NCBI RefSeq assembly: GCF_900101965.1
Contig: NZ_FNAP01000014.1
Span: forward strand, 1 to 64,000
Origin: Rhodospira trueperi
GTDB lineage: Bacteria > Pseudomonadota > Alphaproteobacteria > Rhodospirillales > Rhodospirillaceae
Length of the DNA: 64,000 nt
Direction: 5' to 3'
Part shown: piece by piece, positions 42,329 through 52,226 of the stretch
How the letters are laid out: the number at the start of each line of letters is the position of its first letter
How positions within the stretch are numbered: the first letter of the stretch is position 1
Translations under genes and position numbers: made by a program
The notes under the pieces: model-generated
The model's database searches: none
Told to the model about the DNA's origin: nothing
The model's input: only the letters and a program-made list of their open reading frames with translations

Positions 42329-43428
42329 ACATTGAACAGGAAGTGGACCACATCGCCGTCCTGCACGACGTAGTCTTTGCCCTCTGAGCGCATTTTGCCG
42401 GTTTCCTTGGCGCCGGCCTCGCCGCCGCAGGCGATGAAGTCGTCGTAGGCGATGGTCTCGGCGCGGATGAAGCCGCGCTCGAAGTCGGTGTGGATCACCC
42501 CGGCCGCCTCCGGGGCCTTGGCGCCGCGCCGCACGGTCCAGGCGCGGGCTTCCTTTGGCCCCACGGTGAAGAACGTCAGCAGGTCGAGCAGTCCGTACCC
42601 GGCGCGGATGACCCGGGTCAGGCCGGTCTCGGCCAGCCCAAGGTCCTCCAGGAACGCGGCCTTTTCCTCGGCGTCTTCAAGCTGGGCCACCTCGGACTCG
42701 ATGGCCGCCGAGATGATGACATGGGCCGCGCCCTCGGCGGCCGCCTTTTCCGCCACCTTGGCCGAGAGTGCGTTGCCCTCGGCCGCCGATCCCTCATCGA
42801 CGTTGCAGACGTACAGAACCGGCTTGGTGGACAGAAGGTTCAGTTGCTGGAACTGTTTCAGCGCCTCCGCGTCGTCCGGCTTCGCCATGCGCGCCGGCTT
42901 GCCCTCGCGCAGCAGCTCCAGCGCCGGTTCCATGACCGCGATCTGCGCCTTGGCCAGGGCGTCGCCGCCCTTGGCCTTCTTGCCCAGGGGCACGATGCGC
43001 TTTTCCAGACTCTCCAAATCGGCGAGCAACAGTTCCGTTTCGATGGTCTCGGCGTCGCGCACCGGGTCCACCGAACCGTCCACATGGGTGACGTTCTCGT
43101 CCTCGAAGCAGCGCAGCACGGAGACAATGGCGTCGGTCTCGCGGATGTTGGCCAGGAACTGGTTGCCCAGGCCCTCGCCCTTCGATGCGCCGCGCACCAG
43201 CCCGGCGATGTCCACGAACTCAAGCTGGGTGGGGATCAGCTTGGCCGACTTGCTCAGCACCGCGAGCCTGTCCAGCCGGTCGTCGGGCACGGCGACACGG
43301 CCCACGTTGGGTTCGATGGTGCAGAACGGGAAGTTGGCCGCCTGGGCCGCCGCCGTGGCGGTCAGCGCGTTAAAGAGCGTGGACTTGCCCACGTTGGGCA
43401 GGCCGACGATGCCGCAGTTGAATCCCAT
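42325..43428 (-). CDS. ychF: Redox-regulated ATPase YchF
   Basis: Obg-family ATPase, 367 residues. G1 G-L-P-N-V-G-K-S-T, switch region with [31 protein letters not shown] and C-terminal TGS domain ending V-V-H-F-L-F-N-V. The N-x-x-E type G4 motif (C-N-V-D-E) explains ATP preference. The stop codon lies in a dispersed repeat copy. Confidence 0.97.
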   Translation of the reverse strand: MGFNCGIVGLPNVGKSTLFNALTATAAAQAANFPFCTIEPNVGRVAVPDDRLDRLAVLSKSAKLIPTQLEFVDIAGLVRGASKGEGLGNQFLANIRETDAIVSVLRCFEDENVTHVDGSVDPVRDAETIETELLLADLESLEKRIVPLGKKAKGGDALAKAQIAVMEPALELLREGKPARMAKPDDAEALKQFQQLNLLSTKPVLYVCNVDEGSAAEGNALSAKVAEKAAAEGAAHVIISAAIESEVAQLEDAEEKAAFLEDLGLAETGLTRVIRAGYGLLDLLTFFTVGPKEARAWTVRRGAKAPEAAGVIHTDFERGFIRAETIAYDDFIACGGEAGAKETGKMRSEGKDYVVQDGDVVHFLFNV

Positions 43429-43541
43429 CGGGCGCCTGTTCGGTTGAAGCGGAGAAGACCTCGCGGGGCCTTACCGCACCGCCGCCGGACTGGCAACAGG
43501 GGAATGCGGCGCGGCGGCCCCGGACCGTCCGGTGTCGGCGG

Positions 43542-44048
43542 CTATGACCGATGTTCGCCAGCGGGGGGCGACGCCCAGATCCAGCGCCACACCGAGCCGT
43601 TTTCCGGATCATCCACGGGCTCGCTCCACTGGAACCCGCGTCCGCGCAGGATCTGGCACGCCGGCCCGTCGCGCCGCCGGGTGTGGGCGATGACGCGGCG
43701 GACGTCCGGCCGCGCCCGGGCGATGTTCAGAAGCGCCTCGGTCATGGCGGTGCCGTGGCCATATCCCCGGAACGGCGGAAAGGTGAAGGACGCGATCTCA
43801 ACGGTCCCGTCGCGGCATGGCGCCTTGAAGCCGCACGACCCCACCACCGTGTTGGTCCCGGGATCAATGGCCAGATAGATGATCCACGGTGGTTCGTGGC
43901 CATTGGCGGCATACAGTTTCTGGGTGGCGATCGCGGCGACGACGAGGAAATCGCGGGACTCGCTGATCCCCAGCCCGGGCGGCAGGGCGTCGAAGCCATG
44001 GTCGGCCAGGGCGGCGGCCATCTCAACGGGTACGGCCAACAGCCTCAT
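43542..44048 (-). CDS. GNAT-family N-acetyltransferase
   Basis: Product of 168 residues. Central V-V-G-S-C-G-F strand, then acetyl-CoA site in F-R-G-Y-G-H-G-T-A-M-T-E-A-L (R/Q-x-x-G-x-G/A) and C-terminal I-L-R-G-R-G-F. Start overlaps the upstream pseudouridine synthase stop (ATGA), so the two are translationally coupled. Substrate unknown; RimJ/RimL-like resemblance is weak. Confidence 0.85.
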   Translation of the reverse strand: MRLLAVPVEMAAALADHGFDALPPGLGISESRDFLVVAAIATQKLYAANGHEPPWIIYLAIDPGTNTVVGSCGFKAPCRDGTVEIASFTFPPFRGYGHGTAMTEALLNIARARPDVRRVIAHTRRRDGPACQILRGRGFQWSEPVDDPENGSVWRWIWASPPAGEHRS

Positions 44049-44905
44049 GCCGACCCGCCGGATTGCTCCGCCTCCGCGTTAGCGCCTGGGCGCCGTCGGC
44101 TCCGCCCCGCTCGGGGGCCGTCGCCCGCGCGCCATGCCTTGCCCAGCGTGTCGCGAAGCTGGCGGCGCGGCACCTCCTCCACGCCCTCGCGGGGCAGGGG
44201 CCCCAGGATGAAGGGGCCGTAGCCCACCCGGATCAGCCGCGTGACCGACCAGCCCAGATGCTCCATGACTCGTCGCACCTCTCGGTTGCGGCCCTCACGC
44301 AGGGCCACGGTCACCCAGGCGTTGGACCCCTGCTGGCGCTCCAGCGCCGCCTTGATGGGGCCATAGCGGACCCCCTCCACCGTCACACCATCCTCCAGCC
44401 CCACCAGCCGATCCGGATCGACCCGGCCATGCACCCGCACCCGGTAGCGCCGCACCCAGCCGGTGTCCGGGTGCTCCAGGTGGCGGGCCAACGCCCCGTC
44501 GTTGGTCAGAAGCAGCAGCCCCTCGCTATTCAGATCCAGCCGGCCGACACTGACGACGCGCGGCAGATCACCCGGCAGGTTGTCGAACACCGTCGGGCGG
44601 CCCTGGGGGTCCTTTGTCGTGGTCACCCGTCCCGCCGGCTTGTGATAGCGCCACAGGCGTGTTTCCTCGGCCGCCGCCACGGGGGCGCCGTCCACGGTGA
44701 CGACATCGGCGGACCCGACGTTCAGGGCCGGGCTGTCCAGCACGCGCCCGTTGACCGCGACGCGCCCCTCGGCGATGAGCCGTTCGGCGTCTCGACGGGA
44801 ACAGACGCCGGCACGGGCGAGCACCTTGGCGACACGGTCTCCGGGAGGCGGGTCGGTGGCACCGGCGTTCGCGGGTGTCGGGGCGGAGGGCGTTGAGGGC
44901 GTCAC
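44045..44905 (-). CDS. rluB: 23S rRNA pseudouridine synthase of the RluB/RsuA family
   Basis: Product of 286 residues from GTG 44905. N-terminal S4 domain (R-V-A-K-V-L-A-R-A-G-V-C-S-R-R-D-A-E-R-L-I), catalytic motif G-R-L-D-L-N-S-E-G-L-L-L-L-T-N-D-G with the active-site Asp, and R-E-G-R-N-R-E-V-R-R-V. The C-terminus is basic. Naming as RluB rather than RluE/RluF or RsuA is by length and S4 domain. Start lacks a clear ribosome site, so a different start is possible. Confidence 0.88.
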   Translation of the reverse strand: MTPSTPSAPTPANAGATDPPPGDRVAKVLARAGVCSRRDAERLIAEGRVAVNGRVLDSPALNVGSADVVTVDGAPVAAAEETRLWRYHKPAGRVTTTKDPQGRPTVFDNLPGDLPRVVSVGRLDLNSEGLLLLTNDGALARHLEHPDTGWVRRYRVRVHGRVDPDRLVGLEDGVTVEGVRYGPIKAALERQQGSNAWVTVALREGRNREVRRVMEHLGWSVTRLIRVGYGPFILGPLPREGVEEVPRRQLRDTLGKAWRAGDGPRAGRSRRRPGANAEAEQSGGSA

Positions 44906-45122
44906 GGGAACGGAACCGACGGGCTGGAGAAATCGACAGTGTACCCTGCATGTAGCCCACCGGGCGCTTCGCGTCCATGATGATATGACATAGGGCGTCG
45001 TGTCGCCTGGTCCCCGTACGTGATCGGCGAAGGCTTCCATGCGCGGCGGGTCGCCGCCCGAACCGGCGTCGGAACCGAGCAAACAGCCGCGCCGTGCGCG
45101 TGTCCTGCGATGGTCCCTCCCC

Positions 45123-45575
45123 CTACACCCGCCCCATTCGTGGCACCGGGAAGCGCTCCAGGAGCCGGCGTTCCAGCTGGTCGCGGACCTCACGGTAGGC
45201 GTCCAGGCGGACATCCCGACTGCCCTCGATCAGCGACGGGTCGAAGGTGTTCCAGAATTCCACCTCGCAGGCCATGGTGCGGGTCATGTCCACGGCCTTG
45301 TGCTGGGCCTCCGGCGACAGCGAGATGATGAGGTCGAAGTTCTCGTCCTCCAGGTCCTCGAACGCGCGGGCGCGGTGGCCGGTCAGGTCCACGCCGATCT
45401 CATCCATGACCGCGATCATGAAGCCGTCCGTGGCACGGGGGCGCACGCCGACCGAGTCGACCCAGACCCGGTGGCCGTGATAACGGCGCAGGATCCCGGC
45501 GGCCATCGGCGAGCGCAGGGCGTTGTGGGTACAGGCGAACAGGACGGCGCCGGGCAGGGCGAGCGGGTCCACCAT
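45123..45575 (-). CDS. Low-molecular-weight phosphotyrosine-phosphatase-like protein
   Basis: Product of 150 residues. P-loop C15-T-H-N-A-L-R21-S-P-M-A matches the C-x5-R-S motif of LMW phosphatases and ArsC-type reductases, and D-P-S in the last third could provide the general acid. Last gene of hisG-hisD-UPF0262-phosphatase; this order from hisD on is a conserved alphaproteobacterial block. The usual next genes (infA, maf) are absent. Confidence 0.88.
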   Translation of the reverse strand: MVDPLALPGAVLFACTHNALRSPMAAGILRRYHGHRVWVDSVGVRPRATDGFMIAVMDEIGVDLTGHRARAFEDLEDENFDLIISLSPEAQHKAVDMTRTMACEVEFWNTFDPSLIEGSRDVRLDAYREVRDQLERRLLERFPVPRMGRV

Positions 45576-45580
45576 CCCTC

Positions 45581-46081
45581 TCACCCCTTGATGTGGAGGA
45601 CACAGATCAGGGTGAACAGCCGCCGCGCGGTGTCGTGGTCGATCATGATCTTGCCGGCGAGGCGCTGGCTCAGAAGCTCGGCACCTTCGTTGTGCAGGCC
45701 GCGCCGGCCCATGTCGATGGACTCGATGCGCGACGGCGAGGCGCCGGACGTGATGGCGCCGTAGTAGCTCTCGCACACCATGAAGTAGTCCTTCACGATG
45801 CGGCGGAAGGGCTTGATGGACATCAGGAAGCGGTGCAGCGGCCGGTCGTCCTCGGACCGGACGTCCAGCACCAGGCGGTCGTCCTCAAGGCTCAGGACAA
45901 GGACATAGGGTCCCTTGGCCCCTTTCAGGCGGAACCGGTTGTCCTCCATCAGGTCGAACAGGGCGACGGACTGCTCATGTTCGACCTCGGGGCGGCGACG
46001 GACGAGGGTCGCCTCGTCCAGCCGAACGTCCACCAGTCGGTGGTCGGGGCCGAACGGGTTGGCATGGCCGCCCGTCAGCAT
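45581..46081 (-). CDS. UPF0262 family protein
   Basis: Product of 166 residues. Carries the UPF0262 pattern: H-E-Q-S-V-A-L-F-D-L-M-E-D-N-R-F, then S-I-K-P-F-R-R-I-V-K-D-Y-F-M-V-C-E-S-Y-Y and I-E-S-I-D-M-G-R-R-G-L-H-N-E-G. Three bases separate it from hisD and five from the phosphatase gene, so it belongs to the operon. Function unknown. Confidence 0.93.
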   Translation of the reverse strand: MLTGGHANPFGPDHRLVDVRLDEATLVRRRPEVEHEQSVALFDLMEDNRFRLKGAKGPYVLVLSLEDDRLVLDVRSEDDRPLHRFLMSIKPFRRIVKDYFMVCESYYGAITSGASPSRIESIDMGRRGLHNEGAELLSQRLAGKIMIDHDTARRLFTLICVLHIKG

Positions 46082-46084
46082 GGG

Positions 46085-47407
46085 TCAGCCCGCGTCGGCC
46101 GGCCGCTCGCGCGGCATATTGAGGCGGATGGCGACGGACAGGCCGTGCGCGCCGAGCCCCTCGGCCTGCGCCAGCCGCACGGCCGACGGGCCGATGGTCG
46201 CCAGGGCGTTCGCGTCGCAGCCCAGCAGCGTCGTGCGTTTCATGAAGTCGAGCACCCCCAGGCCGGAGGAGAACCGCGCCCCCCGCGATGTCGGCAGCAC
46301 ATGGTTCGGCCCGCCGACGTAGTCGCCCACGGCTTCCGGCGTGTGGCGACCCAGGAAGATGGCGCCGGCGTGGCGCACGCGGGCGGCCAGCGCGTCCGGA
46401 TCGGCCACGGCCAGTTCCAGGTGCTCGGGGGCGATGGCGTCCACCAGGGGCGGCGCCTGTTCGTCCAGGTCCTCGACCACGATCAGCGCGCCGTGCCGGC
46501 GCCAGCTTTCCGCCGCGATGGCCGAGCGGGGCAGGGTGCGCAGGTGGCCCTCGACGGCCTCGGCCACCGCCCGGGCGAAGGCGGCGTCATCGGTGATGAG
46601 AATGGCCTGGGCGGCCTCGTCATGTTCGGCCTGACTCAGCAGATCGGCGGCGATCCAGGCTGGATCGTTGTCGCGGTCGGCGACCACCAGGATCTCGGAC
46701 GGTCCCGCGATCATGTCGATCCCGACGGTGCCGAAGACCTGCTTCTTGGCCGACGCGACATAGGCGTTGCCGGGGCCGACGATCTTGTCCACCGGGGCGA
46801 TGGTCCCGGTGCCGTAGGCCAGCGCGCCCACCGCCTGGGCGCCGCCGATGCGGAAGATCTCGTCCACGCCGGCCAGCCGGGCGGCGGCCATCACCAGCGG
46901 ATTGATGACGCCGTCGGGCGTCGGCACCACCATGGTCAGGCGCTCGACCCCGGCGACCTTGGCCGGAATGGCGTTCATCAGCACGGAGGACGGATACGCC
47001 GCCGTGCCGCCGGGCACGTACAGGCCGACGGCGTCCACCGGGGTGTGGCGCTGTCCCAGCCGTACCCCCGTCGGGTCGGTGAAGGCAATGTCGGTGGGAC
47101 GCTGATGTTCGTGGAAGCGGGTGATGCGCTCCGATGCCGTGTTCAGGGCGGCCAGGGTCTCCGGATCGACCCGGCCGGCGGCATCGTCGATGGTCTCGTC
47201 GTCCAGCCGCAGGGTGTGGGTGGTCAGGTGGACGCGATCAAAGCGCTGGGTGTAGTCGATCACGGCCTGATCGCCGCGCGCGCGCACGTCGGCCAGGATC
47301 TCGGCCACCACGGGATCGACACTGGTGTCGAACTCGGCCCGCGCGGCCAGCAGGCCGGCGAAGGCCTCGTCGAACGCGGGGTCGGCTGTGTTCAGTTCAG
47401 CGACCAT
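46085..47407 (-). CDS. hisD: Histidinol dehydrogenase
   Basis: Last two steps of histidine synthesis (histidinol to histidine, 2 NAD+). 440 residues. [22 protein letters not shown], the zinc-ligand region S-Q-A-E-H-D and A-P-E-H-L-E are all present. The start overlaps the hisG end by 11 bases, so the two are coupled. Confidence 0.97.
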   Translation of the reverse strand: MVAELNTADPAFDEAFAGLLAARAEFDTSVDPVVAEILADVRARGDQAVIDYTQRFDRVHLTTHTLRLDDETIDDAAGRVDPETLAALNTASERITRFHEHQRPTDIAFTDPTGVRLGQRHTPVDAVGLYVPGGTAAYPSSVLMNAIPAKVAGVERLTMVVPTPDGVINPLVMAAARLAGVDEIFRIGGAQAVGALAYGTGTIAPVDKIVGPGNAYVASAKKQVFGTVGIDMIAGPSEILVVADRDNDPAWIAADLLSQAEHDEAAQAILITDDAAFARAVAEAVEGHLRTLPRSAIAAESWRRHGALIVVEDLDEQAPPLVDAIAPEHLELAVADPDALAARVRHAGAIFLGRHTPEAVGDYVGGPNHVLPTSRGARFSSGLGVLDFMKRTTLLGCDANALATIGPSAVRLAQAEGLGAHGLSVAIRLNMPRERPADAG

Positions 47408-48059
47408 TGGCGACCACCTCCGAAATGCCGTCGATCCAGCGGTTCAGTTCGGCCGACCGGGTCTTCAACGCCGGTCGGTTGACGATCAGGCGCGAGGTGA
47501 TGTCGGCGATGTGCTCGATCTCCACCAGTCCGTTGGCGCGCAGGGTGCTGCCGGTCGAGACCAGATCGACGATGCGTCGGCACAGACCCAGGGCGGGCGC
47601 CAACTCCATGGCCCCGTTCAGCTTGATGCACTCGGCCTGCACGCCGCGTGCCGCGAAGTGGCGCCGGGTGACTTCCGGATACTTGGTGGCCACGCGCACA
47701 TGCGACCAGCGGCCGGGATCGTCCTCGCCGCTCAGCGCCTCGGGCTCGGCCACGGCCAGCCGGCAGGCCCCGATGCCGAGATCAAGCGGCGCGTAAAGCT
47801 CCGGATAGCTGAACTCCATCAACACATCCTGCCCGCAGATGCCCAGTTGGGCGGCGCCGAAGGCCACGAAGGTGGCGACGTCGAACGACCGCACCCGGAT
47901 CAGGTCGATATGGGGATGGTTGGTCCCGAAACGCAGGGCGCGGGAGGCGGGATCGTTGAACTCGGGCGCGGGCTCGATGCCCACCGCGCTCAACAGCGGC
48001 AGGGCTTCGGACAAGATGCGCCCCTTCGGCAGGGCGATGACCAGGGGATCCGGGATCAT
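47397..48059 (-). CDS. hisG: ATP phosphoribosyltransferase, short form
   Basis: First step of histidine synthesis. 220 residues, i.e. the short HisG that lacks the C-terminal regulatory domain and requires HisZ, which is not in this window. I-A-L-P-K-G-R-I near the start, [14 protein letters not shown] as the PRPP-binding loop. Heads the hisG-hisD-UPF0262-phosphatase operon. Confidence 0.95.
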   Translation of the reverse strand: MIPDPLVIALPKGRILSEALPLLSAVGIEPAPEFNDPASRALRFGTNHPHIDLIRVRSFDVATFVAFGAAQLGICGQDVLMEFSYPELYAPLDLGIGACRLAVAEPEALSGEDDPGRWSHVRVATKYPEVTRRHFAARGVQAECIKLNGAMELAPALGLCRRIVDLVSTGSTLRANGLVEIEHIADITSRLIVNRPALKTRSAELNRWIDGISEVVANGR

Positions 48060-48240
48060 GGAACGGCTCGGCAGGTGGACGGGGCCGCCTGTGTAGCACG
48101 ACCCCGGACCCGAAGGCCACGGTCCCGGACGGCGGGCCTAGGGCAATCGGGTGAAAGGGTGTGTGGTCGCAAAGACGCGGCAATGAAGACGTGGGGATCA
48201 TATGCCTTGTGGCGGAACGCCCCACCATCATTTGTCTAGG

Positions 48241-48328
48241 TAGGGCGGATTCGACCCGCACAGCGGGGCAATCCGCCGCGTGGCGGTGATGCGGCGGGTT
48301 GCGCCTTCGGCGCGAACCCGCCCTACGA
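48241..48328. repeat. Compound REP-like repeat
   Basis: TAGGGCGGATTCGACC...GGGGCAATCCGCC, followed directly by GCGGCGGGTTGCGCC...GGCGCGAACCCGCC. It combines the two units that are separate at 21097-21268. The 48060-48396 gap holds nothing else I can support. Confidence 0.85.
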
Positions 48329-48396
48329 AGTCTCGCTACGAAGTCTCGCGTTTCGCCAACTGTGCATTCACCCGATTGCCCGGACGGCGGGCCTGG

Positions 48397-48684
48397 CTAC
48401 TGGGCGTTGATGAAATTGCTCATCGCGACAACGGCCATGAAGCCCATGCCGACCATGACGGCGATCGCCCCCGCGATGACGCCGTAGTGCCACAGGCTGA
48501 GCACCGGCTTCGGCTTTTCCGGCGGCTTCAGGGCTTCCTCCAGGGCGGCGATGCGCTCATCCGTCGCCGCCGCGGCCTCATTCTCGTCGGTCATCGCGGC
48601 GCGTTCCTTGCGCAGGCGATCCAGTTCGAGCTGGTTCTGATGTCGGGTCCGCAAACGAAGCTCGTCAACGAGGGACATGGCCAT
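48397..48684 (-). CDS. Small tail-anchored-type membrane protein
   Basis: Product of 95 residues; CTGGAG lies upstream of the ATG. A charged helical N-terminal half (about 1-55) is likely a coiled coil, followed by one C-terminal membrane helix (about 66-88). No family recognised. Confidence 0.6.
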   Translation of the reverse strand: MAMSLVDELRLRTRHQNQLELDRLRKERAAMTDENEAAAATDERIAALEEALKPPEKPKPVLSLWHYGVIAGAIAVMVGMGFMAVVAMSNFINAQ

Positions 48685-48886
48685 GGGAACGCTCCAGGTG
48701 GGCTTTCAACTGTGGATCGGAACCGGAATCGCACGCCACACGGCGAGTCCCGGGACGATGCGGGGGGATCATACCCAACACGGTGGGCAGGGGCAAACCT
48801 GACGGTCGGCTTGGTCGGACACCGTGGCGCCCGTATACTCCCGCGCCGAGGGGTTCCAAACCGACGCCAACGAGGGGGAAGACGTC

Positions 48887-50143
48887 ATGGAGGCGGGGCA
48901 GGGGGTGCTGGGGATCGTTGCCATCGTGGCGCTGTGCTGGGCCTTCAGCGAGCGGCGCGGGGCCATCCCGTGGCGGCCGGTGCTGATCGGGCTGGCATTG
49001 CAGCCGGTGCTGGCGCTGATCCTGCTGAAGACGCCGGGCGCGCCCACCGTCTTCGTGTGGCTCAATCAGGTGGTTCTGGCGTTGCAGGAGGCCACGCGGG
49101 CCGGCACGTCGTTCGTGTTCGGCTATCTCGGCGGCGGAGACCTGCCGTTCGAGGAACCCTTTCCGGGTGCCGCCTTCGTGCTGGCCTTTCAGGCGCTGCC
49201 GCTGATCCTGGTGGTCAGCGCCCTTTCGTCGGTGCTGTTCTACTGGCGCGTCCTGCCCACGATCGTCGGCGGCTTCGCCTGGGGGTTGCGACGCGCCATG
49301 GGCGTGGGCGGCGCCGTGGGCCTGTCGTCGGCCGCCAACGTCTTCGTCGGCATGGTCGAGGCGCCGCTGTTCGTGCGCCCCTACGTCGCCGCCATGACCC
49401 GCTCCGAGCTGTTCATGATGATGACCGTCGGCATGGCCACCATCGCCGGCACCGTCATGGTCATCTACGCTGGGTTCCTGCAAGGCATTCTAGAGACCCC
49501 GCTGGCGCACATCCTGATTGCCTCCATCATCAGCGCCCCGGCGGCGCTGGCGTTGGCCCTGATGCTGGTGCCGGGCGAGGCCGACGAGACGCCGACGGAG
49601 GCCCGCCTGACCCTGCCGCCGCCCGAGGCGCGCAACACCATGGAGGCCATCCTGATCGGCACGCGAGACGGCATCACCCTGCTGATCAACGTCGCCGCCA
49701 TGCTGCTGGTCATGGTGGCGCTGGTGAGCCTCGTGAACCAGGCGCTCGGGCTGCTGCCGGCGGTGGCCGGCGAGCCCCTGACCCTGGAACGGATGCTCGG
49801 CTGGGTCATGGCGCCGGTGGTATGGCTGATCGGCATTCCGTGGGAGGAGGCGGCGGCGGCCGGCTCGCTGATGGGGATCAAGACCATCCTCAACGAGCTT
49901 CTGGCCTATGCCGGTATGGCTGGCCTGCCCGAGGATGCTCTGTCACCGCGCAGTGAACTGATCATGGCCTATGCCCTGTGCGGATTCGCCAACTTTGGCA
50001 GCCTGGGGATCATGCTGGGTGGCCTGACCGCCATGGCGCCGGAACGGCGGGGCGACATCGTCGCCCTGGGCGGCAAGACCATCGTCTCGGGGACCCTGGC
50101 GACGCTGATGACGGGCGCCGTGGTGGGGCTGGTGGCATGGTGA
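48887..50143 (+). CDS. Concentrative nucleoside transporter (NupC/CNT family)
   Basis: Proton- or sodium-coupled nucleoside importer, 418 residues from ATG 48887 with GAGGGGGAAG upstream. Core CNT motifs: S-A-A-N-V-F-V-G-M-V-E-A-P-L-F-V-R-P-Y and M-T-R-S-E-L-F-M-M-M-T-V-G-M-A-T-I-A-G, with C-terminal C-G-F-A-N-F-G-S-L-G. About ten membrane helices. Ends by overlapping the methyltransferase gene. Confidence 0.95.
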   Translation: MEAGQGVLGIVAIVALCWAFSERRGAIPWRPVLIGLALQPVLALILLKTPGAPTVFVWLNQVVLALQEATRAGTSFVFGYLGGGDLPFEEPFPGAAFVLAFQALPLILVVSALSSVLFYWRVLPTIVGGFAWGLRRAMGVGGAVGLSSAANVFVGMVEAPLFVRPYVAAMTRSELFMMMTVGMATIAGTVMVIYAGFLQGILETPLAHILIASIISAPAALALALMLVPGEADETPTEARLTLPPPEARNTMEAILIGTRDGITLLINVAAMLLVMVALVSLVNQALGLLPAVAGEPLTLERMLGWVMAPVVWLIGIPWEEAAAAGSLMGIKTILNELLAYAGMAGLPEDALSPRSELIMAYALCGFANFGSLGIMLGGLTAMAPERRGDIVALGGKTIVSGTLATLMTGAVVGLVAW

Positions 50144-50817
50144 GCGCCACGGTGCGGGAGGTCGCGAGCCGCGAATTGCGCGCGGTGACCGGGGCGACCC
50201 GGTTCGCCACCCTGCTCGCCGATCCGCCGTGGCGGTTCACCAACCGCACCGGCAAGATGGCGCCGGAGCACCGCCGGCTGTCGCGCTACGGCACCATGAC
50301 GGCCGAGGACATCGCCGCGTTGCCGGTGCCCGAGATCACCGCCGAGCCGGCACACTGTTACCTGTGGGTGCCCAACGCGCTGCTGCCCGAGGGCCTGCAG
50401 GTGCTGGCCGCCTGGGGCTTCACCTACAAGACCAACCTGATCTGGCACAAGGTCCGCAAGGACGGCGGCAGCGACGGGCGCGGCGTCGGCTTCTACTTCC
50501 GCAATGTCACGGAAATGGTGCTGTTCGGTGTGCGCGGGAAAAACGCCCGCACCCTCGACCCGGCGCGGCGGCAGGTGAACATGATCGCCGCGCAGAAACG
50601 CGAGCACTCCCGCAAGCCCGACGAACTCTATGACCTGATCGAGGCGTGCTCGCCGGGGCCGCGCCTGGAACTGTTCGCGCGCGGTACCCGGCCGGGTTGG
50701 ACCTGCTGGGGCAATCAGGCCGACGAGGGATACGCGCCGACCTGGGCGACCTACGCCAACCACAGCGCCAGTGGGCGTGCGGGTCAGTCCAAGTCCGACC
50801 TGACGTCGAACGGCTGA
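50137..50817 (+). CDS. MT-A70 family adenine methyltransferase
   Basis: Product of 226 residues; the start (ATG 50137 or GTG 50140) overlaps the nupC stop. Catalytic motif D29-P-P-W-R-F and the SAM-associated H-S-R-K-P-D-E-L-Y-D-L-I-E and L-E-L-F-A-R segments are intact. Such genes are often on phages or islands as orphan N6-adenine methylases; no restriction enzyme or phage gene is nearby. Its 3' end overlaps the convergent next gene by 34 bases. Confidence 0.88.
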   Translation: MVSATVREVASRELRAVTGATRFATLLADPPWRFTNRTGKMAPEHRRLSRYGTMTAEDIAALPVPEITAEPAHCYLWVPNALLPEGLQVLAAWGFTYKTNLIWHKVRKDGGSDGRGVGFYFRNVTEMVLFGVRGKNARTLDPARRQVNMIAAQKREHSRKPDELYDLIEACSPGPRLELFARGTRPGWTCWGNQADEGYAPTWATYANHSASGRAGQSKSDLTSNG

Positions 50818-51338
50818 CGCATGCGATAGGTGAGTTGCGCCACGCCGCCCCCATGCTGCCGCACCCGCGCCAGGGAAGGCGACAGCCGGGAGGGCACGTC
50901 CGGGAACAGCGGCCGGCCCAGGCCGAGCCAGACCGGGATGACGAACATATCGATCTGGTCCACGCATCCATGGTGCAGGAACAGTGCGATGGTGCGCGCG
51001 CCGCCCACGACCCAGGTGTCGCCGTCGTCATGATCGCGAGCCCGGGTGATCAGGCTGGGGATGTCGTCCTCCCAACGGCGCACACCGGGCGGAAGGGCTC
51101 CGGTCAGCGGCCGGCGGCTGATGACGCGGCACGGTTTGTCGCCGTAGGGCCACGGGCCCAGCGAGGCCGTCTGGTCATAGGTGGCGCGTCCCATGATGAG
51201 GAGGCCGACCTCCTCGAAAAAACTTGCGTACCCGAGATTCTGATCCTCGAACGGCGCCAGCCAGTCAACGCCCCCATCGGGGGACGCGATGAAACCGTCC
51301 AGACTGACGGCCACATAGAGACGAACCGAGGCAACCAT
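50784..51338 (-). CDS. Dihydrofolate-reductase-like (RibD C-terminal type) protein
   Basis: Product of 184 residues. V-A-V-S-L-D-G-F-I-A, M-G-R-A-T-Y-D, V-I-S-R-R and V-V-G-G-A-R-T-I are the recurrent motifs of YwjB/YyaP-type DHFR-domain proteins. NADPH binding is expected; the substrate is unknown. Not the essential FolA (fold family only). Confidence 0.88.
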   Translation of the reverse strand: MVASVRLYVAVSLDGFIASPDGGVDWLAPFEDQNLGYASFFEEVGLLIMGRATYDQTASLGPWPYGDKPCRVISRRPLTGALPPGVRRWEDDIPSLITRARDHDDGDTWVVGGARTIALFLHHGCVDQIDMFVIPVWLGLGRPLFPDVPSRLSPSLARVRQHGGGVAQLTYRMRQPFDVRSDLD

Positions 51339-51501
51339 GGGCACACCAATCGCGGTGATCGTGCGAACGCGTATCGCCCATTGGCGCCCGACAGGCACGA
51401 CCCGTCAAGGGGTTACGATCACAGTCGCACGGGAAAACTGAACAATGGTCGGGGCCGGCCCAGTGTTTCCCGTCCCCGCAGCCGAACCGAGTCCGCACAC
51501 G

Positions 51502-51530
51502 AAAAAGGCGCCCTCTGTCAAGAGAGCGCC
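51502..51530 (-). terminator. Rho-independent terminator after tRNA-Pro
   Basis: Read on the minus strand: GGCGCTCTCT, loop TGAC, AGAGGGCGCC (10-bp stem with one G-U pair), then TTTTTC. It lies 23 bases beyond the tRNA 3' end. Confidence 0.9.
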
Positions 51531-51553
51531 CTTCCGTAAGTGCTTGATTTTAT

Positions 51554-51630
<77 letters not shown>

Positions 51631-51812
51631 AATTCGAGGCCAGCACCGTCCGGCGCCAGCGGGAGAGGCACTATACCGATGCCTCCCACGCCATGCAATA
51701 TCCGCGACGGCGCCGTCACCAACCGGAGCCTGGGGGCATGATCGGGGTCTGGTCATGGTGCCGCCGCCGGTCCAGGATGGAGGGCAGGCAGCACAGGAAG
51801 GACGAGTCCACC

Positions 51813-52121
51813 ATGGAAACCCCTTATCCCGGGATCGACGAGGACGACATGGGCGGCATGACCGACCGGGGCCGCATTCTGCGCGACGCATGGGCGTTCG
51901 GCCTCATGCCGGAGACCGAGACCGGCGCGGGCTGGACCCGCAAGCGGTTCGAGGACCTGTGGGCTCGGGTGGAGCAGGAATGGCAGCGGTACGACTTCCG
52001 GGTGGCCAACTTGCCCGACGAGGTGCGCGCCCGCTTCGAGCGCATCCAGGCCGAGGCCCTGGCCGCCGCCCGCGCCGCCGGTTGGGATCCCGACGGCGAC
52101 CTCGCCGACGAGGCGGACTGA
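51813..52121 (+). CDS. Small acidic protein of unknown function
   Basis: Product of 102 residues with GGAAGGA upstream. Very acidic N-terminus (G-I-D-E-D-D-M) and a C-terminal A-A-A-R-A-A-G-W-D-P-D-G. No recognisable domain, no membrane segment. Confidence 0.65.
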   Translation: METPYPGIDEDDMGGMTDRGRILRDAWAFGLMPETETGAGWTRKRFEDLWARVEQEWQRYDFRVANLPDEVRARFERIQAEALAAARAAGWDPDGDLADEAD

Positions 52122-52226
52122 TGGGGCCGGGGTCGCACAAACCGTCGAGGACTCAAAGATTTTGCGAGAATGGGGGCGATCTGTTGTTTTATGGTGGCGT
52201 TCGGACCCCTTCCTTGGAGCCAGACG

